Below are positions 24,313-37,325 of a stretch of DNA of 64,000 bases, piece by piece. The DNA lies in contig CP136061.1 in the NCBI GenBank assembly GCA_032622095.1, positions 185,880,369 to 185,944,368 on the forward strand, written 5' to 3'. The notes beneath the pieces are model-generated. The model saw nothing but the letters and a program-made list of their open reading frames with translations, was not told where the DNA came from and did no database searches. The position numbers were made by a program, and so were the translations under genes. Position 1 is the stretch's first letter; each line of letters begins with the position of its first letter. The DNA comes from Siphonodentalium dalli. Taxonomy: Eukaryota; Mollusca; Scaphopoda; Gadilida; Siphonodentaliidae.

Positions 24313-26956
24313 ATGAAAGTGTCAATGACACTGTAGCTCAACTTGGAAAGGGAATAATTTAATGTATTACAGTCAATGGAGCGATTAGGAATGTGGAAAG
24401 TTGAATGTCTAATATTAGTTAAAAGACATGAAGAGAAAAGTAAAATCCAAGATGGCTACGACCTGTAGCCCATGCTAAAGAATTTAGTCATACAAAGAGT
24501 AAAATCCAAGTTGGCTGCTGGCGGCCATGTTTTTTGGCCGAATGACCCCAAAATGACTCGTTCCCATCTACATGTCATTATTAACATTCATGACAAATTT
24601 TATGATGATCAGACTAAAGGTACAACCTGTAGCTCATGCTAAAGGATTTAGTCATACAAAGAGTAAAATCCAAGATGGCTGCTGGCGACCATGTTTTTTG
24701 GCCGAATGACCCCAAAATGACTCATTCCCATCTACATGTCATTGTTGACATCCATGACAAATTTTATGATGATCAGACTAAAGGTACGACCTGCAGCCCG
24801 TGCTAAAGAATTTAGTCATCCAAGATGGCTGCTGAGGCCATGTTTTTTGGCCGAATGACCCCAAAATTACTCGTTCCCATCTACATGTCAATATTATCAT
24901 CCATGACAAATTTCATGATGATCAGACGAACAGTACGACCTGTGGCCCGTGCTAATGGATTAAATTTTGAAATCCAAGATGGCCACTGGCGGCCATGTTT
25001 TTTGTCCAAATGACCCCACAATAACTCGTTCCCATCTACATTCCAATTTCAACAGCCATGACAAATTTTATGATGATCAGACTAAAGGTACGACCTGTAG
25101 CCCGTGCTAAAGGATTTAGTCATACAAAGAGTAAAATCCAAGATGGCTGCTGGCGGCCATGTTTTTTGGCCGAATGACCCCAAAATTACTCGTTCCCATC
25201 TACATGTCATTATTAACATTCTTGACAAATTTTATGATGATCAGACAAAAAGTAGGACCTGTAGCCCGTGCTAAAGGATTTAGTCATACAAAGAGTAAAA
25301 TCCAAGATGGCTGCTGGCGACCATGTTTTTTGGCCGAATGAACCCAAAATTACTCGTTCCCACCTACATGACATTGTTAATATCCTTGACAAATTTTATG
25401 ATGATCAGACTAAAGGTACGACCTGCAGCCCGTGCTGAAGAATTTAGTCATACAAAGAGTAAAATCCAAGATGGCTGTTTTTTGGCCGAATGACCCAAAA
25501 ATTACTCGTTCCCATCTACATGTCAATATTATCATCCATGACAAATTTCATGATGATCAGACTAACAGTACGACCTGTGGCCCGTGCTAATGGATTAAAT
25601 TTTGAAATCCAAGATGGCCGCTGGCGGCCATGTTTTTTGTCCGAATGACCCCAAAATGACTCGTTCCCATCTACATTCCAATTTCAACAGCCATGACAAA
25701 TTTTATGATGATCGGACTAAAGGTACAACCTGTAGCCCGTGCTAAAGGATTTAGTCATACAAAGAGTAAAATCAAAGATGCCTGCTGGCGCTGGCTGGCG
25801 GCCATGTTTTTTGACCGAATGACCCCAAAATGACTCGTTCCCATCTACATGTCATTATTAACATTCATGACAAATTTTATGATGATCAGACTAAAGGTAC
25901 GACCTGTAGCCCGTGCTAAGGATTTAGTCATACAAAGAGTACAATCCAAGATGGCTGCTGGCGGCCATGTTTTTGGGCCAAATGACCCCAAAATTACTTG
26001 TTCCCATCTACATGTCAATATTAATATCCATGACAAATTTGATGATGATCAGACTAAAGGTACGACCTGTAGCCCGTGCTAAAGAATTTAGTCATACAAA
26101 GAGTAAAATCCAAGATGGCTGCTGGCCGCATGTTTTTAGGCCGAATGACCCCAAAATTACTCGTTCCCATCTACATGTCAATATTAACATCCATGACAAA
26201 TTTCATGATGATCAGACGAACAGTACGACCTGTGGCCCGTGCTAATGGATTGAATTTTGAAATCCAAGATGGCCACTGGCGGACATGTTTTTTGTCCGAA
26301 TGACCCCAAAATGACTCGTTCCCATCTACATTCCAATTTCAACAGCCATGACAAATTTTATGATGATCGGACTAAAGGTACAACCTGTAGCCCGTGCTAA
26401 AGGATTTAGTCATACAAAGAGTAAAATCAAAGATGCCTGCTGGCGGCCATGTTTTTTGACCGAACGACCCCAAAATGACTCGTTCCCATCTACATGTTAT
26501 TATCAACATTCATTACAAATTTTATGATGATCGGACTAAAAGTACGACCTGTAGCCCGTGCTAAAGAATTTAGTCATACAAAGAGTAAAATCCAAGATGG
26601 CTGCTGGCGGCCATGTTTTTGGGCCAAATGACCCCAAAATTACTCGTTCCCATCTACATGTCAATATTAACATCCATGACAAATTTCATGACGATCAGAC
26701 AAACAGTACGCCCTGTAGCCCGTGCTAATGGATTGAATTTTGAAATGCAAGATGGCCACTGGCGGCCATGTTTTTTTACCGAATGACCCCAAAATGAATC
26801 ATTCTAGTCAACAGCTATGACAAATTTCATAATGATCCGATCAAAGGTACGACCTGTAGACTGCATTGTTGATGCCTTACGCACACACGCACACACGGAC
26901 GACGGACGACAAAGCCATGGCAATAGCTCAAACTTTACAAAGTAAAGTTGAGCTAA
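24313..26956. mobile_element. Satellite-bearing element, copy C (about 15 monomers)
   Basis: It has the same head (AGTGTCAATGACACTGTAGC) and tail hairpin (ending GTTGAGCTAA) as copy A. About 15 monomers fall into two types. Type 1 has GGATTTAGTCATACAAAGAG before CCAAGATGGCTGC. Type 2 has TGGATTRAATTTTGAAATCC before AAGATGGCCAC. Type 2 occurs at about 24963, 25597, 26252 and 26734, so the order is 1-1-1-2 three times and then 1-1-2. The tail carries a CACACGGACGACGGACGAC tract. The 3' hairpin lies 323 bp from the kinase exon. Confidence 0.8.
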
Positions 26957-27270
26957 CAAGAGCCACCATACAATTTAGTAATAATACATTTTTTTCCCAA
27001 TAACTTTTGACGTCACCAGAAAGTTCTGTTGGCTGGAGGTAATGACGTTAGTCATATTACTGTTGGGTAAAGAGTTAATATGATTACATTTTCTGTAAAC
27101 TGCTATATAGGCACTGATATAGGCAGACATTTGAGAAACAGTTTGAACAGAAAGTTGGTGTGTAATGTGGTCCACTTATCGACGATATCCATGACCATGG
27201 AATTCTAGCTATTGTAGAGCCAATCTGGACAGCCCTGGATTTAAAAAATTCAATAACCATGATGATATTA

Positions 27271-27465
<195 letters not shown>

Positions 27466-27526
27466 TTATGGTCTGAAACAGATCTTACCCATCACTAGGA
27501 GTTTCAACACCTCACTTTTGTTAACT

Positions 27527-28282
27527 AAACACCTAAAAAAAAAAGCCCCCCCTAATATATTTGGTAATATGTTATGAGATATTGGATGGATTTTAATGAA
27601 ACTTTCCACAAATTATTTGTGGTACCAAAGACAGCAAGTGTGCTAATTACAGTGAGGTGAGAAATGGCTGAGTGAGCACAAATTGAATGGAAGAGGGGCA
27701 CTTTTCAAAGGTTTCAAAAACACAGGTAGAGTGATCACAGACATTCAGCTGTGCCTTGGTCCCCACTTCTCGCACAGGCTTGGAACATCCTTATCTGTTT
27801 GTACCTCAATGGCATACATGGTGGGAAACATGGTTTACTGAAAAATGGCTTCAAAGAGACTGATTTCAATAACTCTGTTGCCCACAGCATGAAACTTCAA
27901 GGTGTCATTCCAAAGGAATGTGGTTAGACTGAATGGCCTGGGTATGCAGCAGGAACATTATGTCCCGAAGATGACACACATGTTATCGTGGACTCACAGT
28001 GTCACTTTTAGACCACATATACAGCCAGTGACAACTTGTGTGAACAATGGAGTGACTGTCCACTCTACATCAGTGTTTTGCAACTTTTGAAAAGCACCTC
28101 TCTTCCATTCAATTCATGCTCGGCCGGCCATAATATAACTCACAGGACGGTGCCTCACACAGGTTGTGTATCAGATACCACTAAACATATGCGTAAAGTT
28201 TCGTCAAAATCCATCCAATATCTCATAAAGTATTAACGAATATATTAGGGGGGGGGGAGACTTTCTTTTTTTTTAGATGTTT
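27527..28282. mobile_element. Foldback element, 756 bp, arms of about 250 bp
   Basis: AAACACCTAAAAAAAAA, a C-run, then CTAATATATTTGGTAATA and GAGATATTGGATGGATTTT at the left reappear inverted at the right. Homology continues inward through GAATTGAATGGAAGAG and GCACTTTTCAAA. No transposase is present and no clear target duplication is visible. It sits 108 bp upstream (in transcript sense) of the HRDLK exon acceptor. Confidence 0.7.
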
Positions 28283-29418
28283 AGATGCTTTTTTCTACAA
28301 TTATTCTTCTACACGACTAAGAAACTATAATATAAGTCATCTCCGACAAAAAAGTAAGTCCCTCTCATATAATACCCTATATCTCCTATGTTAATCACCG
28401 ATTGCATTGAAAATTTGAACAAATTGAGAACATGGAAAAAGCAATACATTGTGTGAGTCAATTATCCCAATGATTTTCTAACCTTCTTCTTTTTTCAAAA
28501 ATCACATTTCAAGTTTGACGCTCAACATAATCGCATGTTGATGGGATAACTGTGTGATCAGTGGTTATTAAGTGTAACCGGCCTTATTACGTACGTTACT
28601 GAAACTCCATGTTCTTCATAAAATTATAATTTGATAAACAAATTTCCCAATTTGTACCCTACTGATTATGTAGACCATATGTTAGCCAGTGAAGGTTGAT
28701 CAGTAATATTTCATGGTATAAAATGTTTGCATGAATTTTAGTTAAATCGGACATAGAAATAAAGTTCAGATTACACAGTAACATAGTGGTGGTATGTAAA
28801 TATACTCAGTACACTTATTTTAACATAATATTTATCTACCGGTAGATATTTTTGCCTACAGCTGCCTGCAGTGTGAAATATAAATTTTACGCAGTGCTGT
28901 TGAAAATACCCTTACATTACACACCCTTTCAGTTTGTTAAAAATAAAAACACATTTATTATTTGTTAATTTCTTAGTATATTCGGCCTACCATAGACATT
29001 CAGAATTTACAAATACTAATTACTGATTTACTAATACTAGATATTCACCGCCCCCAACCCATCGCAGAAACCCTGGGAGAGCTCAACAATATGATCACCA
29101 AACTAAGTTATTGAACATCTATTAATATGGGCAAATTCCTATTACTTGCCAATAAAATGGTATTTGTACCATGGTTATTTGATACTTAGTATTTTCACAA
29201 GTTATATAGTTTATGCTGAAGCCAGTGGTGATATAATGAAATAATTAATATATTGAAACATGACATGCAGTATTCGTTCCTGCATGAAAGTTGCCTAAGT
29301 AGCAGGTGGATAAAGTCAACACACTATTGCCAGCTGACAATACCTTGTACATTAGTGCCCCTACTAGTAATTATACAAACATATTTCAAGTTGACTGAGG
29401 TGCTGTAATCTTCAAGTA
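28283..29418. other. Intron sequence, nothing recognised
   Basis: AT-rich intron of the kinase gene with no exon-like reading frame or known repeat end. Confidence 0.5.
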
Positions 29419-29819
29419 TTAACCCTTTACCCAACAAAACGGCCAAAACCGGCCAAATAAAGCTTCAACAGCCTAAAATATCTTTGGTCTGTCTCAATAG
29501 AACCATACAAATATGGATATCATTGGAACCGGCTCCTTGACCACATTGTGATAGTTACAGTTATGCCCTGTGCCAATGCATTCTCTTAATATATGCGAGT
29601 CGACCATAGGTCGCCTCGCATATATAAGAGAATGCATTGGCCTAAAAAAAATCTTTTTTTAACACTTTTTACCATTTTTTCTTACATTCTTTAACAATTT
29701 TATAATTTTTAATGTGTTAAGCCAATGCATTCTCTTATATATGCGAGGCGACCTATGGTCGACTCGCATATATAAGAGAATGCATTGGCACAGGGCCGTT
29801 CTGTTGGGTAAAGGGTTAT
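29419..29819. mobile_element. Double-hairpin element with CCCTTTACCCAACA ends
   Basis: Inverted ends CCCTTTACCCAACARAACGG bound 29423-29815, with TTAA on the left and TTAT on the right. Inside are two near-perfect hairpins (29573-29640 and 29721-29789) of GCCAATGCATTCTCTTA...TAAGAGAATGCATTGGC. TTAA plus CCCTTT ends point to piggyBac-type mobilisation. It has no coding capacity. Confidence 0.75.
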
Positions 29820-30234
29820 ATCATAATACCGAAACCATTCTGATTGTGCACGCAAGGGGAGAAATCGTTATATGCTATATACCAACATATTTTACATGCT
29901 TATCAATTGGTCCATTGCACATGTATACTAGTAATCCTGGTAGCCCAAGGTTAATTAGTGGCTAAGTGAAAGCAGACCTAATGTCTTATTGGTAAATGAC
30001 ATCACAATTATTTTAATTTTAAAATGGAAATATAGATAGAATATACATGAAGGAACCAAAAGTTATATACTCTGACAGCAGGAAATTAAATCAGTGTGGG
30101 TAATAAATTACAATCAGGTGGTGAAATTACACAATCAATGCAACATTAACACTTAGATGTGGGAATATTTGCTGACTGGAAGTTACTTTATTCTAATCTT
30201 AATATACATCTGTGGAGGTGTTCCGCTAAATCAA

Positions 30235-30436
30235 GGATATATATGAGTCTCCTATAGGGAGCCTTGCATATATAAGAGAATACATTGGCCTAACAATATT
30301 TACCATGACCTTTTATTAAGCCAGTGCATTCTCTTATATATATGAAGCTCCCTTTGGGAGACTCGCAAATATATAAGAGAATTCACTGGCACAGGATATT
30401 TAATGCTGCACCAACGCAGCTTCCATCATGAAAGGG
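30235..30436. mobile_element. Double-hairpin element, left-truncated copy
   Basis: It carries two hairpins of the TTCTCTTATATATGCGAG family separated by TAACAATATTTACCATGACC. It then runs into TTTAATGCTGCACCAACGC and the right terminus CATCATGAAAGGGTT. Confidence 0.65.
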
Positions 30437-30554
30437 TTCACAATGCACTGAGGATATACTAGTTGAAGAGTAATTAACATAATTAATTATCTGAACATTC
30501 CCTGCAAATGACTGAATAGTAATTCTATGTCTTCTGAACTTGTATGAATAATAG

Positions 30555-31005
30555 GAGGGTATCACCCCCCCCCCCCTTTTCGGTACGCGGGATTCAGGGT
30601 GTTTTGAAGCCGTACACGGGATTCATACCCCGGAATTAACTGGTATTCGGGTTCAAGCAAAACATCTTGAATGCAGGTTTTGATGGCGCAAAATAATATT
30701 TTGTGCTAGTTATCTGTATGAATGAGTGGGTAGAATAGCTTCTTGGGCATATTCGACCACCATAAAGTATCATCAATCGTATCATAAAGGCCTCATAACG
30801 CCCATAATACTCTACTCCAATATCATGTCAGGTATAATGGATCATAACGTGTCTATGTAACTTCTGCTTATATCTGTCTGATATTAAAACAGTCAATTTG
30901 TATGTCATTTATCGCATATTAATTCTTAACATGTATTCAGGATTCACCCCCCCCCCCAAAATTAACTGGTATTCAGGATTCAGAGGGGAGGGGGGTGATA
31001 CCCTC
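30555..31005. mobile_element. GAGGGTATCACCCC element, 451 bp, TAATAG duplication
   Basis: Inverted ends GAGGGTATCACCCCCC are flanked by TAATAG at 30549-30554 and 31006-31011. Subterminal GGATTCA and TTAACTGGTATTC motifs recur at both ends. The 6-bp duplication does not by itself fix a superfamily. Confidence 0.7.
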
Positions 31006-31229
31006 TAATAGACCATTCCAATGTATCCCAGCAGACAAACAAAATTTCTGTTGACATATGTATGTAATGTTGGTATGACAGTAATATCTGTAAATCTCAC
31101 TTCTGATCTACTCTTTTATAACTGAATGAGAGTCAATGTGGTAACAACGTTTAATACTGAATAGGAGAATACATCCATTAAAGGAAATAATTTGTCAAGT
31201 ATTTATTTTTGTTCTCTTCAAAATACTAA

Positions 31230-31273
31230 TCTATACTATATATTTTGAGACTTCCGTATATATATATATATCA

Positions 31274-31305
<32 letters not shown>

Positions 31306-32423
31306 ACTTTATAGAATCAAAAACGACTGCACCCATCGAGCTCAAATTTCGTATATAAGTGTAAAATCCCACGGACACCGCCGTGGTCGCGTTTTGGAGA
31401 AGCTCACAGCACCCGTTCTCCAATCTCAGTCACAAAAAACGGCACTGCGGTGGTTAATCAAGTGATAATTTAATGAGCGTTTGTTTTTGACACATCGCTA
31501 TAAAGAGCGTCTGTTTACCATTCAACGTTATTAGCATCTGCAGAGAGATATACGGGAACATTGAGTGGTTTCCTATGCGGGGAGATTTATTGGATGCCAT
31601 AGTACTCTTACAACATCATTGTTATAGTATGTATGACACTTAGGTCAGGGCTTAGGGTAGTTAGTGTGGATATAGGCATAATGCTTCTCAGAAATCCCGG
31701 TTACAAACCAACACTCACAATTTCGTATTTACGCAAACGCAACGTTATCACTCGAAATTTATTATGCAGAGAGATATACGGGAACAAGTGCTTTCCTATT
31801 TTTAGAAAGCAACACATGATACCAAACAAAATTACGTCGCGTTGGTGATGGCGTTCTTGACGGGATTAATTGACTGTCCGCTCTTTGCGAGGATGGGGTT
31901 CACGACGGGATTAACTTTGCAGGGACTATTGACCATCTCGTAAGGGTGGACAACCTCTGTCAGGGGCTGCTCAATGGCCACGGGCAGGTTAAAAAAAATC
32001 ATACCTCTTCTGGGTCTGGGCATGTATAGACATGAGCGTGTTGTGTTCCTAAGAACACGAAGCGTGTTGTGTTCCTAAGAACGCGGATCGGGTAAGTTTT
32101 TCCGCCCTAGGTGAGCTCAAACTTCGTATATAAGTGTAAAAACACACGGGGATCGTCGACGTCGCATTGTGTGAAACATTCTTATGTCTGTCGTTCCTAG
32201 GAACGGGGGAATTTTTCATCGGGTCAGTCTTAACCTTCAAACGGGTACCCACAAATTATATATTGTGACCCCGACATGACCTTGACCTTGAAAATGATCA
32301 ATTCAAGGTCAAATCGGGTAAAATATTGAAAAACCCAATATTAACTCATTGAAAAACACAAACAAAACATAAAACATTGTCATGTTTCTGACCAAGCACG
32401 CCAGTGGTGGGCTAACCTGCTAG
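31230..32423 (+). mobile_element. Non-autonomous Helitron 2, 1194 bp
   Basis: It starts TCTATACTATATATTTTGAG after an A and ends AACCTGCTAG. It carries an (AT)n/(GT)n run at the left and an internal duplication of GCAGAGAGATATACGGGAAC (31549 and 31766). It also has repeated GTTGTGTTCCTAAGAAC and TGACCTTGACCTTGA...TTCAAGGTCA. Its 3' subterminal hairpin is weaker than in the other two. Helitron 3 follows with no spacer. Confidence 0.7.
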
Positions 32424-33195
32424 TCTATTATATATTTTGGAAGATCTGTTTGTGTGTGTGTTTGTGAGGGTGTGTGTGTGTGTGTGTAATCGATGAACTC
32501 GAAAAAGGCCGACCCGATTTCGATGAAACTTGGTATGTGGGGGTATTTTCGGCCGGGGGGTGACATAGGCCTATTGATTTTCAGATCCGAGGTCAACTTT
32601 TCACGTGCCGAGGTCAAATCTGTTTTTACGCTGTGTTACGGGACTTTCATTTGAGTTCGGTGCTTACAAATCGGAAACAGCGCGAATAATAAAATGCCAG
32701 TCATAATAATGACACTGTGAGAATCTTTCGTGTTTCCTCTTTCCAACGATATATAATGCGTATGTATCCGTTTTAGTTATCTGCCTCAATTATCAAGAAG
32801 AAGTGGTACTATCTTCCATCAGGATAAAAACAATGCGTAACTTCTATGACGTTGTTAGAGGTCATAACGTTAGATCACGTTAACGCTTAACCGGCCGATG
32901 CATTTGACTGTTTCAGACGTCTTGGCGATATCTCGGGCACCGATGGTAATTTATCTTTACGTTGAAACTTGATAATTAATGAGCGTGTGTATATGAGGCG
33001 CGTTTATATACTTGAGTGGAAATCAAATCAGGTTAAACTGGCAGATTTTTACGGTATCCGCTGGGCCGATGTCCCGGTATCCGCTGGGCCGATTTCCACC
33101 ATTTTTGGGGTGTTGGTGTTTGACCCCACCTGACCTTGACCTTCAAAATGGTCAATTCAAGGTCAAAGCGCGGACGAAGTCGGGTCACCTTCTAG
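32424..33195 (+). mobile_element. Non-autonomous Helitron 3, 772 bp, head-to-tail with Helitron 2
   Basis: It starts TCTATTATATATTTTGGAAG directly after the CTAG of Helitron 2 and ends TTCTAG before a T. The hairpin region GCGGACGAAGTCGGGT is shared with Helitron 1. It contains GATTTCGATGAAACTTGGTA and one TGACCTTGA/TTCAAGGTCA pair. The interior is otherwise different. Confidence 0.75.
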
Positions 33196-34279
33196 TTATT
33201 TATATTATTTAAAATGCCCATTTCGCCGAGATAATATAGATACATAAACAAAAATCTCGAAAGTTGCCGAAGATTTAATCAGGTAAGTCTTATGACCGAT
33301 CAGTTTATCGGAGTGGTCAAATGACTATACATGTATAGTCTGGCAAGATCACCTGTTTTGCTAATTGTTGACGGGTGGGCAGAGCTTAAAATAATTCTGC
33401 CAATCGTGTAATGAGTTGATAATTACATATGAAATATCGCAATCTCTCTGTTTAAATGCCTTTACACAATAAATAAATAGTGATCATTATATAAAAACTG
33501 GTTGACTGTGCCGATTATGGATTTGCTAGAATATTAGATTATATAACAAATAATATTGACTAAAGTCTACTTAGAAATGATAAAAGTGGAGTGGTATTAT
33601 TTATAAATTTTTCGGCTTATTTATAATGCGATTGGAGTGGGACTTGGGAATGGGTCATTTAAATCACAATTGGGAGGGCTTTCTGATTGTGTTTTGTGGT
33701 TTCTAGACCATATAAATCCTTTAGTCAATGCTTGTGAGCCAACTGTAACAGAACGATGTTTCCGTGGACTCTGTTCCATCACTACAATCTTCCAAATGAT
33801 TAAAGGTCACTAAAACCTGGAGACTGTCTAACTTCGATAGTCAGATTATTGTAAAGTACAGTGTGTACTCCAAACTAGAACAGGGTAAGGACACAAGAAC
33901 GTACTTAGTACTGGTGTCCTCTCTTGGGAATGTTGGTCACAAGGGATGGTGAAGTGGATTCCTGAATGTACATGCGCAATAAGTTATATAAACCATTTAT
34001 TAAATATTGATACTTAGTATCATAACACTGCATAGGTACGTACAGGATGTGATGACAACAATGACACCAAATTATTTTAGGCGTGCAAACAATTTGGCCA
34101 TTCAGGTACAATGTACTTTAAAAATCCAGGAAAAACCACTAATGTGACATATAAGTTATGTATTCTGACAGGCCCACTTTAAACATATGTCACTTGCTAT
34201 TGGCTATTGCAAACAAAATTGACCATTCCCTATAAATACTGGACCAGAATTCTGGATCCAGTATGTGTGTTTTCGGACA
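33196..34279. other. Intron sequence, nothing recognised
   Basis: AT-rich intron between Helitron 3 and the hAT-like element, with no exon-like frame. Confidence 0.5.
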
Positions 34280-35259
34280 GTTCCAGTTAGTGCTGGGCGG
34301 TTTCCCGATTAATCGACAATACCCAGTTAAAATTTCAATATCGTCAGTAATATCATCTAAACTAAAATAATCGTAATATCGTCGACAATCAGTGGGTGCC
34401 AGCCAATCATAAGCGTATACAAACAAATAGTTTAACTCAAACCTAAATCGAGTTATTTAAAGTGATGTGAAACGTAAATTGAACCTCACAATTGAGTTCC
34501 CTGCGTTATTCTGTGGAAAGACTGAATAAAATAACCCCCATACACGAAATGCCCTAACCAGATATCAGTTTGTACTAATTATACGGCCACGTAACTAACT
34601 ATTTACTTTCCCTCAATCGGGACGAATAATTCCACTGTAAACGCGAAATAAATACACAAACGAGTTGTCGTGTGCAGTCGCGGAAACACCCGAACACTTC
34701 CGACTTGGTCGGGATTGAGTCGGCTTTCGTTCTCAGAAAATAGCTTCCGTGGAGGGAGGCCGTTTGCTGGAATAGCGTAACATCAGCTTAATAAAACGAA
34801 AAACAAGCGGTATAGTCAATTCGAATGGGAGGGATATAAAAGGAATTATTGCCTGAAATCACCAACGGAAGAACATTGACCGAGTTATGAAAGAATTATA
34901 ATCAAAGTGGTCATGATCGAGCAATGAACAACGGTAACAGTTGAAAATGTTACTATTTATAGAAATTTGTAATCGTTGCAGATCGTTGACCGATTTTATG
35001 ATCGAACTACAGCAGGTACAGTCTCGTGCAGAAAGAGTTGTCTTACATGTGTATTTCAAACTGTTTAATTACCTGTGCAATGCTACATGTGTGCCATATT
35101 GCTATTCACTATTCTAGTACAGACCGTATTTGTTTGGGACAGCGATAGTGATATAGATATCCATATGGAATTATGTTTTCTTCAATTTTTGAGTTTATAT
35201 AGGCCCAAATAAATATACCATAAGATGGACTCAATCATTGACAGTTAAAATTGGATGGA

Positions 35260-36530
35260 AGTAAAGAAGTGTTGTGTATTTGCACTAAGTAAGCGCAATT
35301 GCTTTATGCTTAAGCGCAAATATTTGTATGCAAATAAATAATAAATGTAAAAAAGACTCCCATGTGATTTGCTCTAAACTCAAATTAACTTAGGCCATAA
35401 AACATTACTCAAACATAGGTGAGGACTCCACCCAGATCCCATACTAAGATGGATGTTCAGACTGAGGAAACCAGTTGGAGATAGGTACATGTATTTGCTT
35501 AAGCATAATTCATTTCAATTACGCTTAAGTGTAAATGAAATCCACTTAAGCGTAAATGAGTTGCGCTTAACCGTAATTCATATACACCCGCATTGAACTC
35601 CACATACTCAAGCTGAAATGGATGCAACCACATTACTAATGCCAGTAAGTTAACATACATCAGATTATACAAATATACATATAAGGTAAGACAGCCGATG
35701 AAATTATTGCTCTTAATATAATTCCAATGTATTATGATAACGCATAAGTCAATTATGCTTAAGCGTAAATGATTACATTAAGCGTAACTGATTTACGCTT
35801 AAATGCAATTAGTTAATATAAAATGTGAAAATGAATCATTTGCGCTTAAGCGCAAGTATATGTCTATCAATATATTTGCGCTTAAGCGCAAATACCTAAC
35901 ACTCCCTTTATACTTCCCTCTGATTGTGAATGGTAGAGTCCATCTCATAGTATATTATCATGGACCCATAGTAGTAGCCCCATATAATACTGAAACATTG
36001 AAGAAAAAATATTTCCATATGCATATATCAGCATCTCTGTCCCTGGTGTCCCAATAATTGGTGCCTCACTCCCAGAGCTCTAGTATATTTTATTAAAGGG
36101 ACATCTCCTACACAGATATATACCATTTCCATGGCCATAAATATGGAATTCGGGGTTACTGGGGACTCGCTTCCCTCATATGGTGTACTTATTGACTTGA
36201 AATTGGGGAAAACCCCAATTTTCATATTATCAGCATCCCTGTCCCCAAGAATTTGTGTCTCCATCCCAGAGATCTAGTATATTTTATAAAAGAGATATAT
36301 CCTGCACATATCTCTACCATTTCCATGGTCATAAAAGAGATATTGGGGTTACTGGGGGGGGTGCTTCCCTCATATGGTGGGTCTGTGCCATTTAAAATTA
36401 ATTCAGGGGGGTGATATCAATGCATATTAATTTTTATTTGCGCAAATGATTTACACTGAAGCGCAAATGATAGATGTTATTTTGCGAAATATTTGCGCTT
36501 GATCGTAAATGAATAATAAATGTGAAATGG
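35260..36530 (-). repeat. TTAAGCGCAA-rich repeat family, copy inside the hAT-like element
   Basis: TTGCGCTTAAGCGCAAATA-like palindromes recur about a dozen times around two related blocks of about 230 bp (near 36061 and 36240), each with CAGAGMTCTAGTATATTTTA and CCATTTCCATGG. GGGGATGCTGATAATATGAA and CAATAAGTACACCATATGAG match, in the opposite orientation, a copy at 58870-60070. Confidence 0.7.
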
Positions 36531-37325
36531 GTATCCCATACATGAAATGCCGTATCTATATGCTATAGCGCGTATATCCTACAGGTCTGGGTGAACCACC
36601 GATCAATCAATAACAGCCCGATCGGGCTAAAGTAGACCGATCATGCTAAAATAGACCGATCGTTCTTTCACAGCCAGCTTGAATCTTGGATAAAGGGAGT
36701 AGGCCTACTCTAAATTGTTCTTTCAAGTGAAATAGGCCTCCCATACATGAAACGCCTTATCTATATACTATAGCGCGCATACCCTACAGGTCTGGGTGAA
36801 CCACCGATCAATCAATAATAGACCGATCGGGCTAAAATAGACCGATCGGTCTTTCACAGCCAGCCTGAATCTTGGATAAAGGGAGTAGGCCTACTATAAA
36901 TTGTTCTTTCAAGTGAAATAGGCCTTCCATACATGAAACGCCTTATCTATATATTATAGCGCGCATACCCTACAGGTCTGGGTGAACCACCGATCAATCA
37001 ATAATAGCCCGATCTGGCTAAAATAGACCGATCGGTCTTTCACAGCCAGCCTGAATCTTGGATAAAGGGAGTAGGCCTACTATAACTTGTTCTTTCAAGT
37101 GAAATAGGCCTCCCATACATAAAACGCCTTATCTATATCCTATAGTGCGCATATCCTACAGGTCTGTGTGAACCACCGATCAATCAATAATAGCCCGATC
37201 GGGCTAAAATATACCCATCGGGCTAAAATATACCGATCGGGCTAAAATAATCCCATCGGTCTTTCACAGCCGGCATGAATCTTGGATAAAGGGAGTAGGC
37301 CTACTCTAAATTGTTCTTTCAAGTT
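36530..37325. repeat. Tandem array, four units of about 186-205 bp with GATCGG palindromes
   Basis: GGTCTGGGTGAACCACCGAT starts at about 36584, 36789, 36975 and 37161. Each unit also has CCATACATGAAACGCC, AATCTTGGATAAAGGGAGTA and two to four perfect or near-perfect dodecamers (GCCCGATCGGGC, GACCGATCGGTC). Confidence 0.9.

Noticed and set aside
24825-26303. Series of 60-90 codon frames sharing a similar peptide across satellite monomers (also in 7.1-7.9, 14.3-15 and 54-56 kb)
   Set aside because: The frames follow the repeat, occur on both strands, end within each monomer and shift with monomer length. The repeated peptide is a by-product of the DNA repeat.
24471-26870. CRISPR-like periodic array
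   Set aside because: The monomers are about 160 bp and homologous throughout, with no short repeat/spacer structure; the context is eukaryotic.
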